Source of the DNA: Bacteroides fragilis
Lineage (GTDB): Bacteria > Bacillota > Clostridia > Lachnospirales > Lachnospiraceae
Direction of reading: 5' to 3'
Length of the DNA stretch: 27,622 bases
NCBI GenBank assembly: GCA_023664485.1
Contig: JAMPFK010000028.1
Span: 1 to 27,622, forward strand
The notes beneath the pieces are model-generated. The model did not search any database. It was not told the DNA's origin and saw only the letters and a list, made by a program, of their open reading frames with translations. A program made the position numbers and the translations under genes. The stretch's first letter is position 1; each line of letters opens with the position of its first letter. Below, piece after piece: positions 1 to 7,409 of this stretch.

Positions 1-50
1 AAAAATGAAATTCGGCTTGAGATTTAATATCTCTTGTCGAATTTCATTCT
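1..50 (-). terminator. Rho-independent terminator after the GH3 gene
   Basis: Bases 4-16 pair with 36-48 and an inner stem pairs 19-23 with 29-33. Read on the minus strand, the hairpin is followed by a T run that reaches the window edge. It lies about 60 bases past the stop of the GH3 gene and is the natural end of that transcript. Confidence 0.75.
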
Positions 51-112
51 AAAACTTATCAAATTTACTTAATTCTCCGTAACAATCCAGCCGCCAGGGC
101 CAAATCTGCCAG

Positions 113-1675
113 CTATTGCAGCTTATCCCGGCATTTAATACGATAGATCCTTTTCAGAGATTCGTCAATTCTCTCTTCTGAAATCGTGCCTTCCTGTACG
201 GCTGTCAACAGCCCGCTATAAGCCGCTTCAAAATCCTCCGGCATCAAAATCATATCCGCACCGGCTTCTACTGCCAATATCGCTGCCTCTTCCGGCGTAT
301 AGTATTCCGTAATCGCGCTCATATTCAACGCATCCGTTATGACAACGCCGTCAAAACCCAACTCTCCACGGAGAACACCCGTAACGACTGTCTTTGATAA
401 AGAGGCGGGCACCTCCGCATCCAATGCCGGAACCGTTATATGGCCTGCCATAACGAAATCAACCCCCGCTCCAATTCCCTTCTGGAATGGAATAAAATCG
501 GAAGCACGCAATTCTTCTTCCGTCCTGGCAATCTCCACCCGGCCATCGTGCGTATCTTCCTCTGATGAGCCGATACCCGGAAAATGCTTCAGGCAAGCGC
601 TGACTCCCGTACTTTGCATACCGCTCACCACATTGGACGCCATCTCCGCACAGACATTTGCATCCATTCCAAAACTTCTGCTTCCCAGCACGCCGCCGTC
701 CTCTGCCACAGCGACATCGGCTACAGGCGCAAAATTCAGATTGAACCCAAGTGCGCTCAAATAGGATCCAATCGTAACGCCTGTCTCATAAGCCGTTGAT
801 GTATCGCCTCCGGCCCCGACCGCTGCCATATCGTCTACCTGGATTACCTCTATATTGCTGTTCGCCACACGACTGACCGCTCCGCCTTCTTCATCCACAG
901 CAAGAAAAATGGGATATTTACTCATCGAGACTGTATTTAACAGCATCTCCGTCAGCTGATCCTTATCTATAATATTTCTATCAAAATAAATCAGCCCGCC
1001 GACCGCATACTGGCTCAAAGCCTCCTGTGTCCCGCTGCCAGCCCTCGTAACAGTCTGTACGCCTGTTAAAGCCTCCGGTGTGACGATAAAAAGCCCGGCC
1101 ACCTTATCTGCCAACGGCATTGTGGAAATACTGTTCACAACAATCTCTTCCAGCTGTTCTTCCATCGTCGGCACCTCCACTTCAGGCGGAGACGCAATAA
1201 TCATATCCTCCGGCGGTATTTCCGGCTCTTCCGTTTCTATCTGCGCCTCCTGCAATTCTTTTTCCTGTTTCTTTTCCTTCACAGAAACGGAAATCTTCCG
1301 TCCTGCTGCGATACCGCCTGCTGCCAGGCCCGCCAAAAAAAGAAGAACGACCGCATAGGCGATAATCTGATTTCGAATACGCCTCTTACGTCTATAGCTT
1401 CTCCTATTTGCCGCCCTTGTCTCCTCGTCCTCTTCTTCCTCGTCATCGTCTATCCCATCATCATCTTCCTCATCCATTTCTTCATCATCGTCGTCTTCCT
1501 CATCGTCATCTATTTCTTCATCGTCGTCGTCATCATCTTCCTCATCGTCATCCATTTCTTCATCGTCGTCATCATCTTCCTCATCGTCATCCATTTCATC
1601 ATCGTCATCTATCTCATCATCTTCCAATTCGTCCTCCTGAAAAAGATGTTTTTTTCGATTAAATAATTTTCCCAT
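113..1675 (-). CDS. Membrane-anchored GH3 beta-N-acetylhexosaminidase (NagZ-like) with poly-acidic tail
   Basis: A 520-residue protein. The GH3 catalytic domain (about 185-520) shows KHFPG at 363-367, a D-T-H triad at 374-376 matching the Asp-His acid/base dyad of NagZ-type enzymes, and the nucleophile region VITDALNM with Asp448. The family cleaves terminal N-acetylglucosamine from peptidoglycan fragments or other glycans. A single membrane segment (about 103-125) follows an Arg-rich stretch, so the enzyme should be outside and the N-terminus inside. Residues 14-85 are almost only Asp and Glu, in imperfect repeats; this is not a normal part of the family. Start: an in-frame TTG at 1687 exists, but ATG at 1675 sits 5 bases after GGAGG (1681-1685), so I chose 1675. 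Family is secure; the exact substrate is inferred. Confidence 0.88.
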   Translation of the reverse strand: MGKLFNRKKHLFQEDELEDDEIDDDDEMDDDEEDDDDDEEMDDDEEDDDDDDEEIDDDEEDDDDEEMDEEDDDGIDDDEEEEDEETRAANRRSYRRKRRIRNQIIAYAVVLLFLAGLAAGGIAAGRKISVSVKEKKQEKELQEAQIETEEPEIPPEDMIIASPPEVEVPTMEEQLEEIVVNSISTMPLADKVAGLFIVTPEALTGVQTVTRAGSGTQEALSQYAVGGLIYFDRNIIDKDQLTEMLLNTVSMSKYPIFLAVDEEGGAVSRVANSNIEVIQVDDMAAVGAGGDTSTAYETGVTIGSYLSALGFNLNFAPVADVAVAEDGGVLGSRSFGMDANVCAEMASNVVSGMQSTGVSACLKHFPGIGSSEEDTHDGRVEIARTEEELRASDFIPFQKGIGAGVDFVMAGHITVPALDAEVPASLSKTVVTGVLRGELGFDGVVITDALNMSAITEYYTPEEAAILAVEAGADMILMPEDFEAAYSGLLTAVQEGTISEERIDESLKRIYRIKCRDKLQ

Positions 1676-1739
1676 AAAAGCCTCCAATCACTCCGCCATG
1701 CGCGTCCGTCAGACCGCAATATTGAACTTTCTTCCAGAC

Positions 1740-1757
1740 TATACTATATATAGTATA
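1740..1757. repeat. Perfect 18-bp palindrome
   Basis: TATACTATATATAGTATA reads the same on both strands. It borders the 79-bp tandem repeat, overlapping its first four bases, and lies about 65 bases upstream of the GH3 start. It could be an operator or simply AT-rich sequence with TATACT-like -10 hexamers on both strands. Confidence 0.6.
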
Positions 1758-1919
1758 TCATGAATCTGCAATTCATGATCAGTATTTGCCGTTCGCCGAA
1801 TGAGCAAGCTCATTCTTCTCTCTAACGCTCATTATATCATGAATCTGCGATTCATGATCGCCATTCGCCGCTCGTCAAACATGCAAGCATGCTTTCCTCG
1901 CTAACGCTCATTATATCAT
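1754..1919 (-). repeat. Two tandem copies of a 79-bp hairpin-bearing repeat
   Basis: Copy 1 is 1754-1832, copy 2 is 1833-1911, and the first bases of a third copy follow at 1912-1919. Each copy contains a hairpin built on CATGAAT/ATTCATG and a second hairpin whose stem differs between copies but still pairs (1801-1816 versus 1880-1891). Minus-strand reading gives, at the head of each copy, an extended -10 motif TGATATAAT followed by GAGCGTTAG. The same head occurs upstream of the lipid kinase at 8774. It looks like a dispersed non-coding repeat in the GH3 leader. Confidence 0.8.
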
Positions 1920-1920
1920 A
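1910..1920 (-). promoter_or_regulatory. Extended -10 element at repeat head, upstream of GH3 gene
   Basis: On the minus strand this reads TATGATATAAT: a perfect TATAAT (complement of 1910-1915) with an upstream TG. No good -35 is seen. A second TGATATAAT lies one repeat unit downstream (1831-1836). Either could drive the GH3 gene. Assignment as a promoter is inferred from the motif. Confidence 0.5.
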
Positions 1921-2004
1921 ACCTATATTCCTGCATTTTACCACATAATTTTTCTATTTACGTCCGATTCCGGGGATTTTATGCTGTTCTATCTGCACAA
2001 CGAG

Positions 2005-2328
2005 GAAGCGGGCATTAATCCTTTTGATTAACACCCGCCTCTAAACTGTACTATCCAAGGGCCTATACCTCCATTTTTCTTCTTTCGTACTCTTTCCATT
2101 TCTCTTTCGTATAAATATACTGTAACGGCTCTTTCTCTCTTCTTCTGTGCTTCGTTACTTCCTCTTCTGTACTCGATTACGATTCTTATAGATTCAGCCT
2201 TTCGACCTCTTCTATCCGCCTTGTCTTCTGTTCCTTATTCATTTGTACTTTAAAATGGATTCAATTTACGTTTTCGGTGGTCCGTACCTCGCTTTCTTCT
2301 GTAGTATCTATATAAATTGTTTGTTTAT
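2005..2328 (-). ncRNA. Candidate structured non-coding RNA, family unknown
   Basis: A near-consensus promoter (2335-2362) fires leftwards into about 320 bases that hold no convincing gene. The RNA would be strongly purine-rich. Visible structure: bases 2313-2319 pair with a segment at about 2262-2268 (CAATTTA with TAAATTG); CATTT pairs with AAATG at about 2242-2259; GTAACG pairs with CGTTAC at about 2122-2158 around a purine loop; and a 16-bp stem, 2026-2041 with 2005-2020 (three G-U pairs), closes near the 3' end. The octamer ACAGAAGA occurs four times (complement at 2141, 2163, 2224, 2295). No U tract follows the last hairpin, so the 3' end is uncertain. I do not recognise tmRNA, RNase P, SRP or 6S hallmarks. 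A raiA-type RNA or a protein-sequestering sRNA remains possible. Confidence 0.5.
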
Positions 2329-2334
2329 GATTTT

Positions 2335-2362
2335 ATTATATCATGCAATTTTAATTTGTCAA
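2335..2362 (-). promoter_or_regulatory. Near-consensus sigma-A promoter for the candidate RNA
   Basis: Minus strand: TTGACA (complement of 2357-2362), 16-base spacer, TATAAT (complement of 2335-2340) with a TG just upstream. The expected start is near 2328. Both hexamers are perfect, making it the strongest promoter in the window. No coding gene follows for more than 600 bases, so it should drive the RNA feature. Confidence 0.75.
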
Positions 2363-2603
2363 CACATTTTTCGAAATTTCTTTTAATTTTTTCATTTTTC
2401 TTCCTTTTTTTACATATTATCTCTCTATTGTCATTTTTTTCTTCTTTTTACAGTTATATCAATTATCATAAAGCTGCTGATAGTAAAAAATCCGCCGCTC
2501 TGCAGCGAACAACAAGAGTAAAAATATATCTATTGCAAACTTCCGGAAAATACAAAGCATTCTCCCTAAAATCACAGAAATTGATTTTCGTGTCTCAAAA
2601 TGA

Positions 2604-2631
2604 TTTACACAATCACAATTTCCTATATAAT
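2604..2631 (+). promoter_or_regulatory. Promoter of the LUD-domain gene
   Basis: TTTACA at 2604-2609, 16-base spacer, TATAAT at 2626-2631. The start would fall near 2638, giving a leader of about 25 bases to the ATG at 2662. The 240 bases upstream (2363-2603) are AT-rich, and I see nothing else there. Confidence 0.65.
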
Positions 2632-2661
2632 AAAAATATGAGAAAAAAAGGAGGGTTTCTT

Positions 2662-3297
2662 ATGTCGCATAAAACGGAAGCCTTTGCCGCTATGGCAAAG
2701 ACCATTATCGAGAATCTGAAAAAAAAAAATATGGAAGGCTATTATTTTGAGGACAGTCCGGCATGTGTAAAGGCGATTCTCGATTCTATCCCGCAGAACA
2801 GCGTTATCAGCTGGGGCGGAAGCGAGACAATTAAAGAAATGGGGCTGATGGATGCCATACATAATGGGCCCTGTGAATTAATCGACCGGACCACAGCCCA
2901 AAATCCGGAGGAAGCAAGACAGCTTTATGCGAAAACCGTTCTCGCGGATTATTATCTGATGAGCAGCAACGCATTGACAATCGAAGGCGAACTGATCAAC
3001 ATCGATGGTAACGGCAACCGCGTTGCCTGTCTGATTCAGGGACCATCCCATGTCATTATCGTTGTGGGAATGAACAAAATCGTCACCGACGTGAAAAGCG
3101 GCATCGCAAGGGTTCGAAACATGGCTTCTCCGGCCAATGCCATCCGCCTGAACAGAAAAATCCCCTGTGCCGCAACGGGGCGCTGCCACGACTGTCTGTC
3201 GCCGGATTGTTTCTGCAATCAAATCGTCATTACGAGAAGAAGCGGTCATACGGGCCGGATCAAAGTATATCTTGTAGCCGAAGATCTGGGATACTGA
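2662..3297 (+). CDS. LUD-domain (LutC/DUF162-like) protein
   Basis: A 211-residue cytoplasmic protein. It resembles the single-domain LUD proteins often annotated as lactate utilisation protein in Clostridia. The LUD fold runs over most of its length, with a glycine-rich WGGSET near residue 54. A Cys-rich patch near the C-terminus (PCAATGRCHDCLSPDCFCN) could bind metal or an Fe-S cluster; this is inference. The LutA and LutB partners are absent from the window, so a role in lactate oxidation is not supported here. Start: the frame is open upstream to 2317, but ATG 2662 follows GGAGGG at the right distance. The gene has its own promoter and is the only plus-strand gene in the first 8.8 kb. An 11-A run lies within the coding sequence at 2719-2729. 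Confidence 0.8.
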   Translation: MSHKTEAFAAMAKTIIENLKKKNMEGYYFEDSPACVKAILDSIPQNSVISWGGSETIKEMGLMDAIHNGPCELIDRTTAQNPEEARQLYAKTVLADYYLMSSNALTIEGELINIDGNGNRVACLIQGPSHVIIVVGMNKIVTDVKSGIARVRNMASPANAIRLNRKIPCAATGRCHDCLSPDCFCNQIVITRRSGHTGRIKVYLVAEDLGY

Positions 3298-3335
3298 TTT
3301 TTCTACGGTCCGCGGATCCGAACTTTTCTTACACG

Positions 3336-3364
3336 AAAGAATGCCCGGAATACGGGCATTCTTT
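3336..3364 (+). terminator. Terminator after the LUD gene
   Basis: A 12-bp perfect stem, 3336-3347 with 3353-3364, loop GAATA. It lies 38 bases past the LUD stop. The 3' tract is short (CTTTAT), so termination strength is uncertain. Confidence 0.6.
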
Positions 3365-3445
3365 ATGGACTTTAACATAAACAGCGCCGCGCCGGCGGCG
3401 GATGTATGGCACGGGGCACAGAATCCATTCCGGTATGTATTCAGA

Positions 3446-3466
3446 TTAAAAATCCATGATTTTTAA
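3446..3466 (-). terminator. Weak AT-rich hairpin downstream of lysC
   Basis: Bases 3446-3454 pair with 3458-3466 around a 3-base loop. On the minus strand it lies about 20 bases after the lysC stop and includes a run of five T. The stem has almost no G-C pairs, so it is only a possible terminator. Confidence 0.3.
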
Positions 3467-3487
3467 AACCGCAGAAAACAGGGACGG

Positions 3488-4807
3488 CTACAGCTGATAA
3501 AGTACAAAAATGTCATAAATCGCCTTAATCGCCGTTTCAAAATCCGCGTTCGCAACGCCGATGATAATATTCAGCTCGCTGGAACCCTGGTCAATCATTT
3601 TGACATTGACATTGGAGTGCGCGAGCGCGGAAAAAATTCTTCCCGCGGTTCCTCTCGTGGATTTCATGCCCCTCCCAACGACCGCAATGAGAGCCAAATC
3701 CGCCTCGATTTCAATCGTATCCGGATCCGCGAGCCTGTGAATGCCGGAAACGACCTTCTGCTCCTTATGCATGAACTCATCCTGATGTACAAAAACAGTA
3801 AACGTATCGATGCCCGACGGCACATGTTCAAAGGAAATGCCGTTGTCCTCAAAGACCTGCAGCACTTTTCTGCCAAAGCCGACTTCCGAGTTCATGGAGT
3901 CTTTCTCGATATTGACCGAGCAGAAACCTTTTTTCCCGGCGATACCGGTAATAACGTATTTTGACTTCTGGCAGGTGCTCTCTACAATCCAGGTACCTTC
4001 GTCCTCCGGCGCATTGGTATTCCGGATATTAATCGGAATACCCTCTCTTCTTACCGGAAAAATAGCATCCTCGTGAAGCACGCTCGCGCCCATGTAAGCT
4101 AACTCGCGCAGCTCTTTATAAGTAATTGTCGAAATAGGCTCCGGTTTATAAATGATTCTCGGATCAGCCACCAGAAAACCGGAAACATCGGTCCAGTTCT
4201 CATATACGTCCGCTTTGACCGCCCTTGCCACGATAGAACCCGTGATATCGGAGCCGCCACGCGAAAAAGTTTTGACCGTTCCATCCGCTTTCGCACCGTA
4301 AAAACCCGGAATGACCGCCGCTTCCATAGAGGAAAGCCTCGCCCGCATCAACGCATTGGTCGCTTCCGCATCGAACTCGCCGTTTTCTTTAAAGCGGATG
4401 ACATCGGCCGCATCGACAAATTCAAATCCAAGATAAGCCGCCATGACAATGCCGTTCAGATATTCTCCTCTGGAAGCAGCATAATCGCTTCCGGCTTTTT
4501 CCTGAAAATTCTTCTCAATCGTTTTAAACTCCTCTTCGAGAGAAATCTTCAATTTCAGTCCGTCGATGATTTCCTGATACCGTTCTCCGATTGCCTGTAA
4601 CAGTGGTTTGAAATCTTCGCCCGCTTCCGCAAGATCGTAACAGCTATACAGCATATCCGTTACCTTCGTATCGTCCGCATTCCGTTTTCCGGGGGCAGAG
4701 GGCACGACGAATTTCCGCTCCTTATCCGCATGAATAATATTGCCGACTTTTACGAACTGCTCCGCGCTGGCGAGAGAACTCCCGCCAAATTTCACAACTT
4801 TTCTCAT
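3488..4807 (-). CDS. lysC: Aspartate kinase
   Basis: A 439-residue cytoplasmic enzyme that phosphorylates L-aspartate, the first step towards lysine, threonine and methionine. Seen in the sequence: the N-terminal KFGGSSLA nucleotide-binding signature, FSRGGSDITGS in the kinase domain, and a C-terminal pair of ACT-type regulatory segments (about 295-439) including RGTAGRIFSALAHSNVNV and QGSSELNIIIGV. Length and layout fit the monofunctional class like Bacillus YclM/ThrD rather than the shorter alpha/beta type. It is the last gene of the run glyA, hom, PGM-type kinase, lysC, 95 bases after its neighbour. That gap has a GCCCG/CGGGC hairpin just before the ribosome site, but no lysine riboswitch. 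Position suggests feedback by threonine, which is inference. Confidence 0.93.
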   Translation of the reverse strand: MRKVVKFGGSSLASAEQFVKVGNIIHADKERKFVVPSAPGKRNADDTKVTDMLYSCYDLAEAGEDFKPLLQAIGERYQEIIDGLKLKISLEEEFKTIEKNFQEKAGSDYAASRGEYLNGIVMAAYLGFEFVDAADVIRFKENGEFDAEATNALMRARLSSMEAAVIPGFYGAKADGTVKTFSRGGSDITGSIVARAVKADVYENWTDVSGFLVADPRIIYKPEPISTITYKELRELAYMGASVLHEDAIFPVRREGIPINIRNTNAPEDEGTWIVESTCQKSKYVITGIAGKKGFCSVNIEKDSMNSEVGFGRKVLQVFEDNGISFEHVPSGIDTFTVFVHQDEFMHKEQKVVSGIHRLADPDTIEIEADLALIAVVGRGMKSTRGTAGRIFSALAHSNVNVKMIDQGSSELNIIIGVANADFETAIKAIYDIFVLYQL

Positions 4808-4902
4808 TTCTATAACTCTGCTCCTCTCTCAGCCCGCGATGTTTGTGTCGGGCGCTGCAGACGTAAACAATCGCGAAAATCGAACAAGTCCGGTTGGAAA
4901 TT

Positions 4903-6114
4903 TTAATTTTCAACCTCGAATAAATGGTCTATCAATGTATATCCCCTGGAAAAACAAATGCCGCTTCCGGCGCCTTCCTTTTCATTGTAATTCCACGTCC
5001 TGTCAAGCTCATTCGTGCTGTCATAAAGCAGATACGGCACGCTGTCCGCCGTATGAGTCCTGACTCTTACAGGTGTCGGATGATCCGGAAGTATCAGCAT
5101 ACGGTACGCTTCGCCGGACGCATCCATTGCCGCCCTGATGGGCCCGACGATCCTCGTATCCAGATATTCGATCGCCTGTATTTTCCGCTCTGCGCTGCCC
5201 TGATGCCCCATTTCATCCGGCGCTTCCAGATGAATATAGGCAAAATCATAGCCGTCCTTTAACAGCGCTGTGAGCGCGGCCTGCGCTTTTCCTTCATAAT
5301 TCGTATGAAGGCCGCCGTTCGCGCCTTCTACCGCCGCAACGCCCATGCCTGCGCCGACGGCTATTCCCTTTAACAGATCGACGGCGGACACCATCATGCC
5401 CCTTTTTCCCGTCTTTTCCTCAAAAGAGGACAAGGCCGGCTTTGTTCCCGCGCCCCAGAACCAACAGCAGTTAGCCGGATGCAGGCCCTTTTTTTTCCGT
5501 TCTATATTAATCGGATGATTTACCAGAATATCATAGCTCTTCTTCATCATCTCCCGCAGTACGGCATCTTTGGGAAGATGCCGGCCGATAACCTGTGTCA
5601 GTACATCATGGGGCGGCGTCAGCTCTATGACCTCCCCTTTATCCCAAATCAGGCAATGCCTGTAACTCGTTCCGACATAAAATTTATAACTGTCGTTCTC
5701 CAGCTCTTTTCTGACCGCATCGAGTAATACGGCACAATCTTCGGTACTGATTTCATCGGCGCTGTGGTCGATGATCGTCTGTTCCTCAAAAGGCACGTCA
5801 TCCTCCGAAATCGTCACGATATTGCATCGGATCGCAATATCCGTCTCTTTCATCGGAACGCCGATGCTCAGCGCTTCCAGCGGAGAACGGCCGGAATAGT
5901 ATTTCTCCGGGTCATATCCGAGCACCGCCAGATTGGCCGTATCGGAACCCGGCTTCATTCCTTCCGGTATGGTATGCACCATGCCGATTTCCGCCTTTTT
6001 GCTCAAAGAATCCATAGCGGGCGTTATGGCATACTCAAGCGGCGTCCTGCCGCCCAGCCCTTCAATCGGTTCATCTGCCATGCCATCGCCCAATACGATT
6101 ATATATTTCATCAT
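4903..6114 (-). CDS. PGM-type candidate homoserine kinase (cofactor-independent phosphoglycerate mutase family)
   Basis: A 403-residue protein of the alkaline-phosphatase-like superfamily, closest to archaeal-type phosphoglycerate mutase (ApgM). Seen: VLGDGMADEP at the N-terminus with a metal-binding Asp, GSDTANLAVLGYDP with the nucleophile region, and LPDHPTPV near the C-terminus with the second metal site. A subgroup of this family, found next to threonine genes in genomes without classical thrB, has been proposed to be a homoserine kinase. Here it lies between hom and lysC, which fits that proposal well. Phosphoglycerate mutase activity cannot be excluded from sequence alone. Start: ATG 6114 follows AGAGG by 6 bases; the second ATG (6111) is also possible. 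Confidence 0.82.
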   Translation of the reverse strand: MMKYIIVLGDGMADEPIEGLGGRTPLEYAITPAMDSLSKKAEIGMVHTIPEGMKPGSDTANLAVLGYDPEKYYSGRSPLEALSIGVPMKETDIAIRCNIVTISEDDVPFEEQTIIDHSADEISTEDCAVLLDAVRKELENDSYKFYVGTSYRHCLIWDKGEVIELTPPHDVLTQVIGRHLPKDAVLREMMKKSYDILVNHPINIERKKKGLHPANCCWFWGAGTKPALSSFEEKTGKRGMMVSAVDLLKGIAVGAGMGVAAVEGANGGLHTNYEGKAQAALTALLKDGYDFAYIHLEAPDEMGHQGSAERKIQAIEYLDTRIVGPIRAAMDASGEAYRMLILPDHPTPVRVRTHTADSVPYLLYDSTNELDRTWNYNEKEGAGSGICFSRGYTLIDHLFEVEN

Positions 6115-6178
6115 CTAAATCCTCTATCCCTGCTCAACCTGCAAACTTTGGCCCGCAACGGCACAGCGCCCTTCTCCG

Positions 6179-7384
6179 CTAGTCCTCCAAACGGATTCTG
6201 TTAAGCGCACCGCCGGCAGACGCAAGCTTTTCGTCAAATTCTTTTTCTGCCATAACATCTGTTACGAAAGCAAACTCCCCGGCAATTCCCGCATCCACCT
6301 CTTCGACAGAAGAAAATACCGCAGCCGCCTCTTCCTTCTGCTCCGCTTTCATGCGGACGAAAAATCTGCGCTTCGTATCGGCGATATCCATCAATTCGAC
6401 CTGTTCCGCATCCCAGAAGCACATGATGGTCTTTCCCGGATGCCTCGCACAGTCCACGATATCAGAAACGACAGCGCTTGCCGTCGGCAGTTTTCCCGCC
6501 CCTCTTCCGTAATACATCGTATCGCCCAGCATATTTCCATGCACATAAACTGCATTAAACACGCCCTTTACATTAAATAACGGATGTTCTTCCAGAATCA
6601 TAAAGGGCGCGACCATCGCAAAAAATCCATCCGCCGTTCCTTTGCTCATCGCAAGGAGCTTGATAGAACGCTTCATCTTTTTTGCATAAACGAAATCGGC
6701 CGCCGTAATCTTCGTAATTCCCTCGGTATAAATTTTCTCATACTTCACGGTCCTGCCCTTCATCAGGGAAGAAAGAATCGCGATTTTCCGGCAGGCATCA
6801 TATCCCTCGACATCTGCCTCCGGTTTCCTTTCCGCATACCCTTTTTCCTGTGCCTCTTTCAGGACATCGGCAAAATCCGCGCCGTTCTCTTCCATTTTGG
6901 TCAAAATATAATTCGTCGTTCCATTCAGAATACCGGTAATCGCATCCAGCTTTTCCGCGGTCAGAGAATAATTCAGAGGCCGGATAATCGGAATGCCGCC
7001 GCCAACGCTCGCCTCGAACAGATAATTACAGTGATTTTCCCTGGCGAGCTGAATCAGCTCCGAGCCATGATCGGCAACAAGCTCTTTATTGGAGGTACAG
7101 ACGCTTTTACCCGCAAGGAGCGCTTTCCTTGAAAAGGTATAGGCCGGATCGATCCCGCCCATCGTCTCACAGATAACGGCAACGTCCGGATCCTCCAGAA
7201 TGATATTAAAATCGTGGACCACCCTGTCCTCATACGGGTCTCCGGGAAAATCCCGCAGATCCAGAATATATTTGATGTTTAATTCCGTTCCCGCCTTTTT
7301 ATTGATATCCGCTTTATTGGTCTCGATAACCTCTACAACGCCGCTTCCTACCGTACCATATCCTAAAACCGCTACCTGAATCAT
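6179..7384 (-). CDS. hom: Homoserine dehydrogenase
   Basis: A 401-residue enzyme that reduces aspartate semialdehyde to homoserine. Seen: N-terminal dinucleotide site VLGYGTVGSGV, TSNKELVADHG with the catalytic-region Lys, GGGIPIIRPL, GILNGTTNYILTKM, and a C-terminal ACT-like segment (about 320-400) expected for threonine feedback. Length is normal. It lies 25 bases downstream of glyA and 64 bases upstream of the PGM-type kinase, so co-transcription is likely. Confidence 0.94.
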   Translation of the reverse strand: MIQVAVLGYGTVGSGVVEVIETNKADINKKAGTELNIKYILDLRDFPGDPYEDRVVHDFNIILEDPDVAVICETMGGIDPAYTFSRKALLAGKSVCTSNKELVADHGSELIQLARENHCNYLFEASVGGGIPIIRPLNYSLTAEKLDAITGILNGTTNYILTKMEENGADFADVLKEAQEKGYAERKPEADVEGYDACRKIAILSSLMKGRTVKYEKIYTEGITKITAADFVYAKKMKRSIKLLAMSKGTADGFFAMVAPFMILEEHPLFNVKGVFNAVYVHGNMLGDTMYYGRGAGKLPTASAVVSDIVDCARHPGKTIMCFWDAEQVELMDIADTKRRFFVRMKAEQKEEAAAVFSSVEEVDAGIAGEFAFVTDVMAEKEFDEKLASAGGALNRIRLED

Positions 7385-7409
7385 TTTTATCCCCTTCTCC
7401 TTTCTCTCC

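Noticed and set aside
1408..1662. Plus-strand open frame rich in His, Pro and Arg
   Set aside because: It is the complement of the Asp/Glu codon repeats of the GH3 gene; no ribosome site and no family resemblance.
2055..2265. Short minus-strand open frames (for example from an ATG near 2246) giving Lys/Glu/Arg-rich peptides
   Set aside because: More than one frame is open simply because the strand is purine-rich; there are in-frame stops and no ribosome site. Read as RNA instead, though a decayed small gene cannot be fully excluded.
2005..2328. Assignment as tmRNA, RNase P RNA or 6S RNA
   Set aside because: No tRNA-like ends or tag frame, no RNase P core sequences, and the two ends do not pair as in 6S RNA.
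2317..2661. Upstream extension of the LUD frame with a hydrophobic N-terminus
   Set aside because: It is AT-rich, crosses the LUD promoter at 2604-2631, and has no ribosome site; ATG 2662 after GGAGGG is the real start.
4808..4902. Lysine riboswitch before lysC
   Set aside because: The gap is only 95 bases and shows one small hairpin; far too short for the riboswitch, and lysC is internal to the operon.
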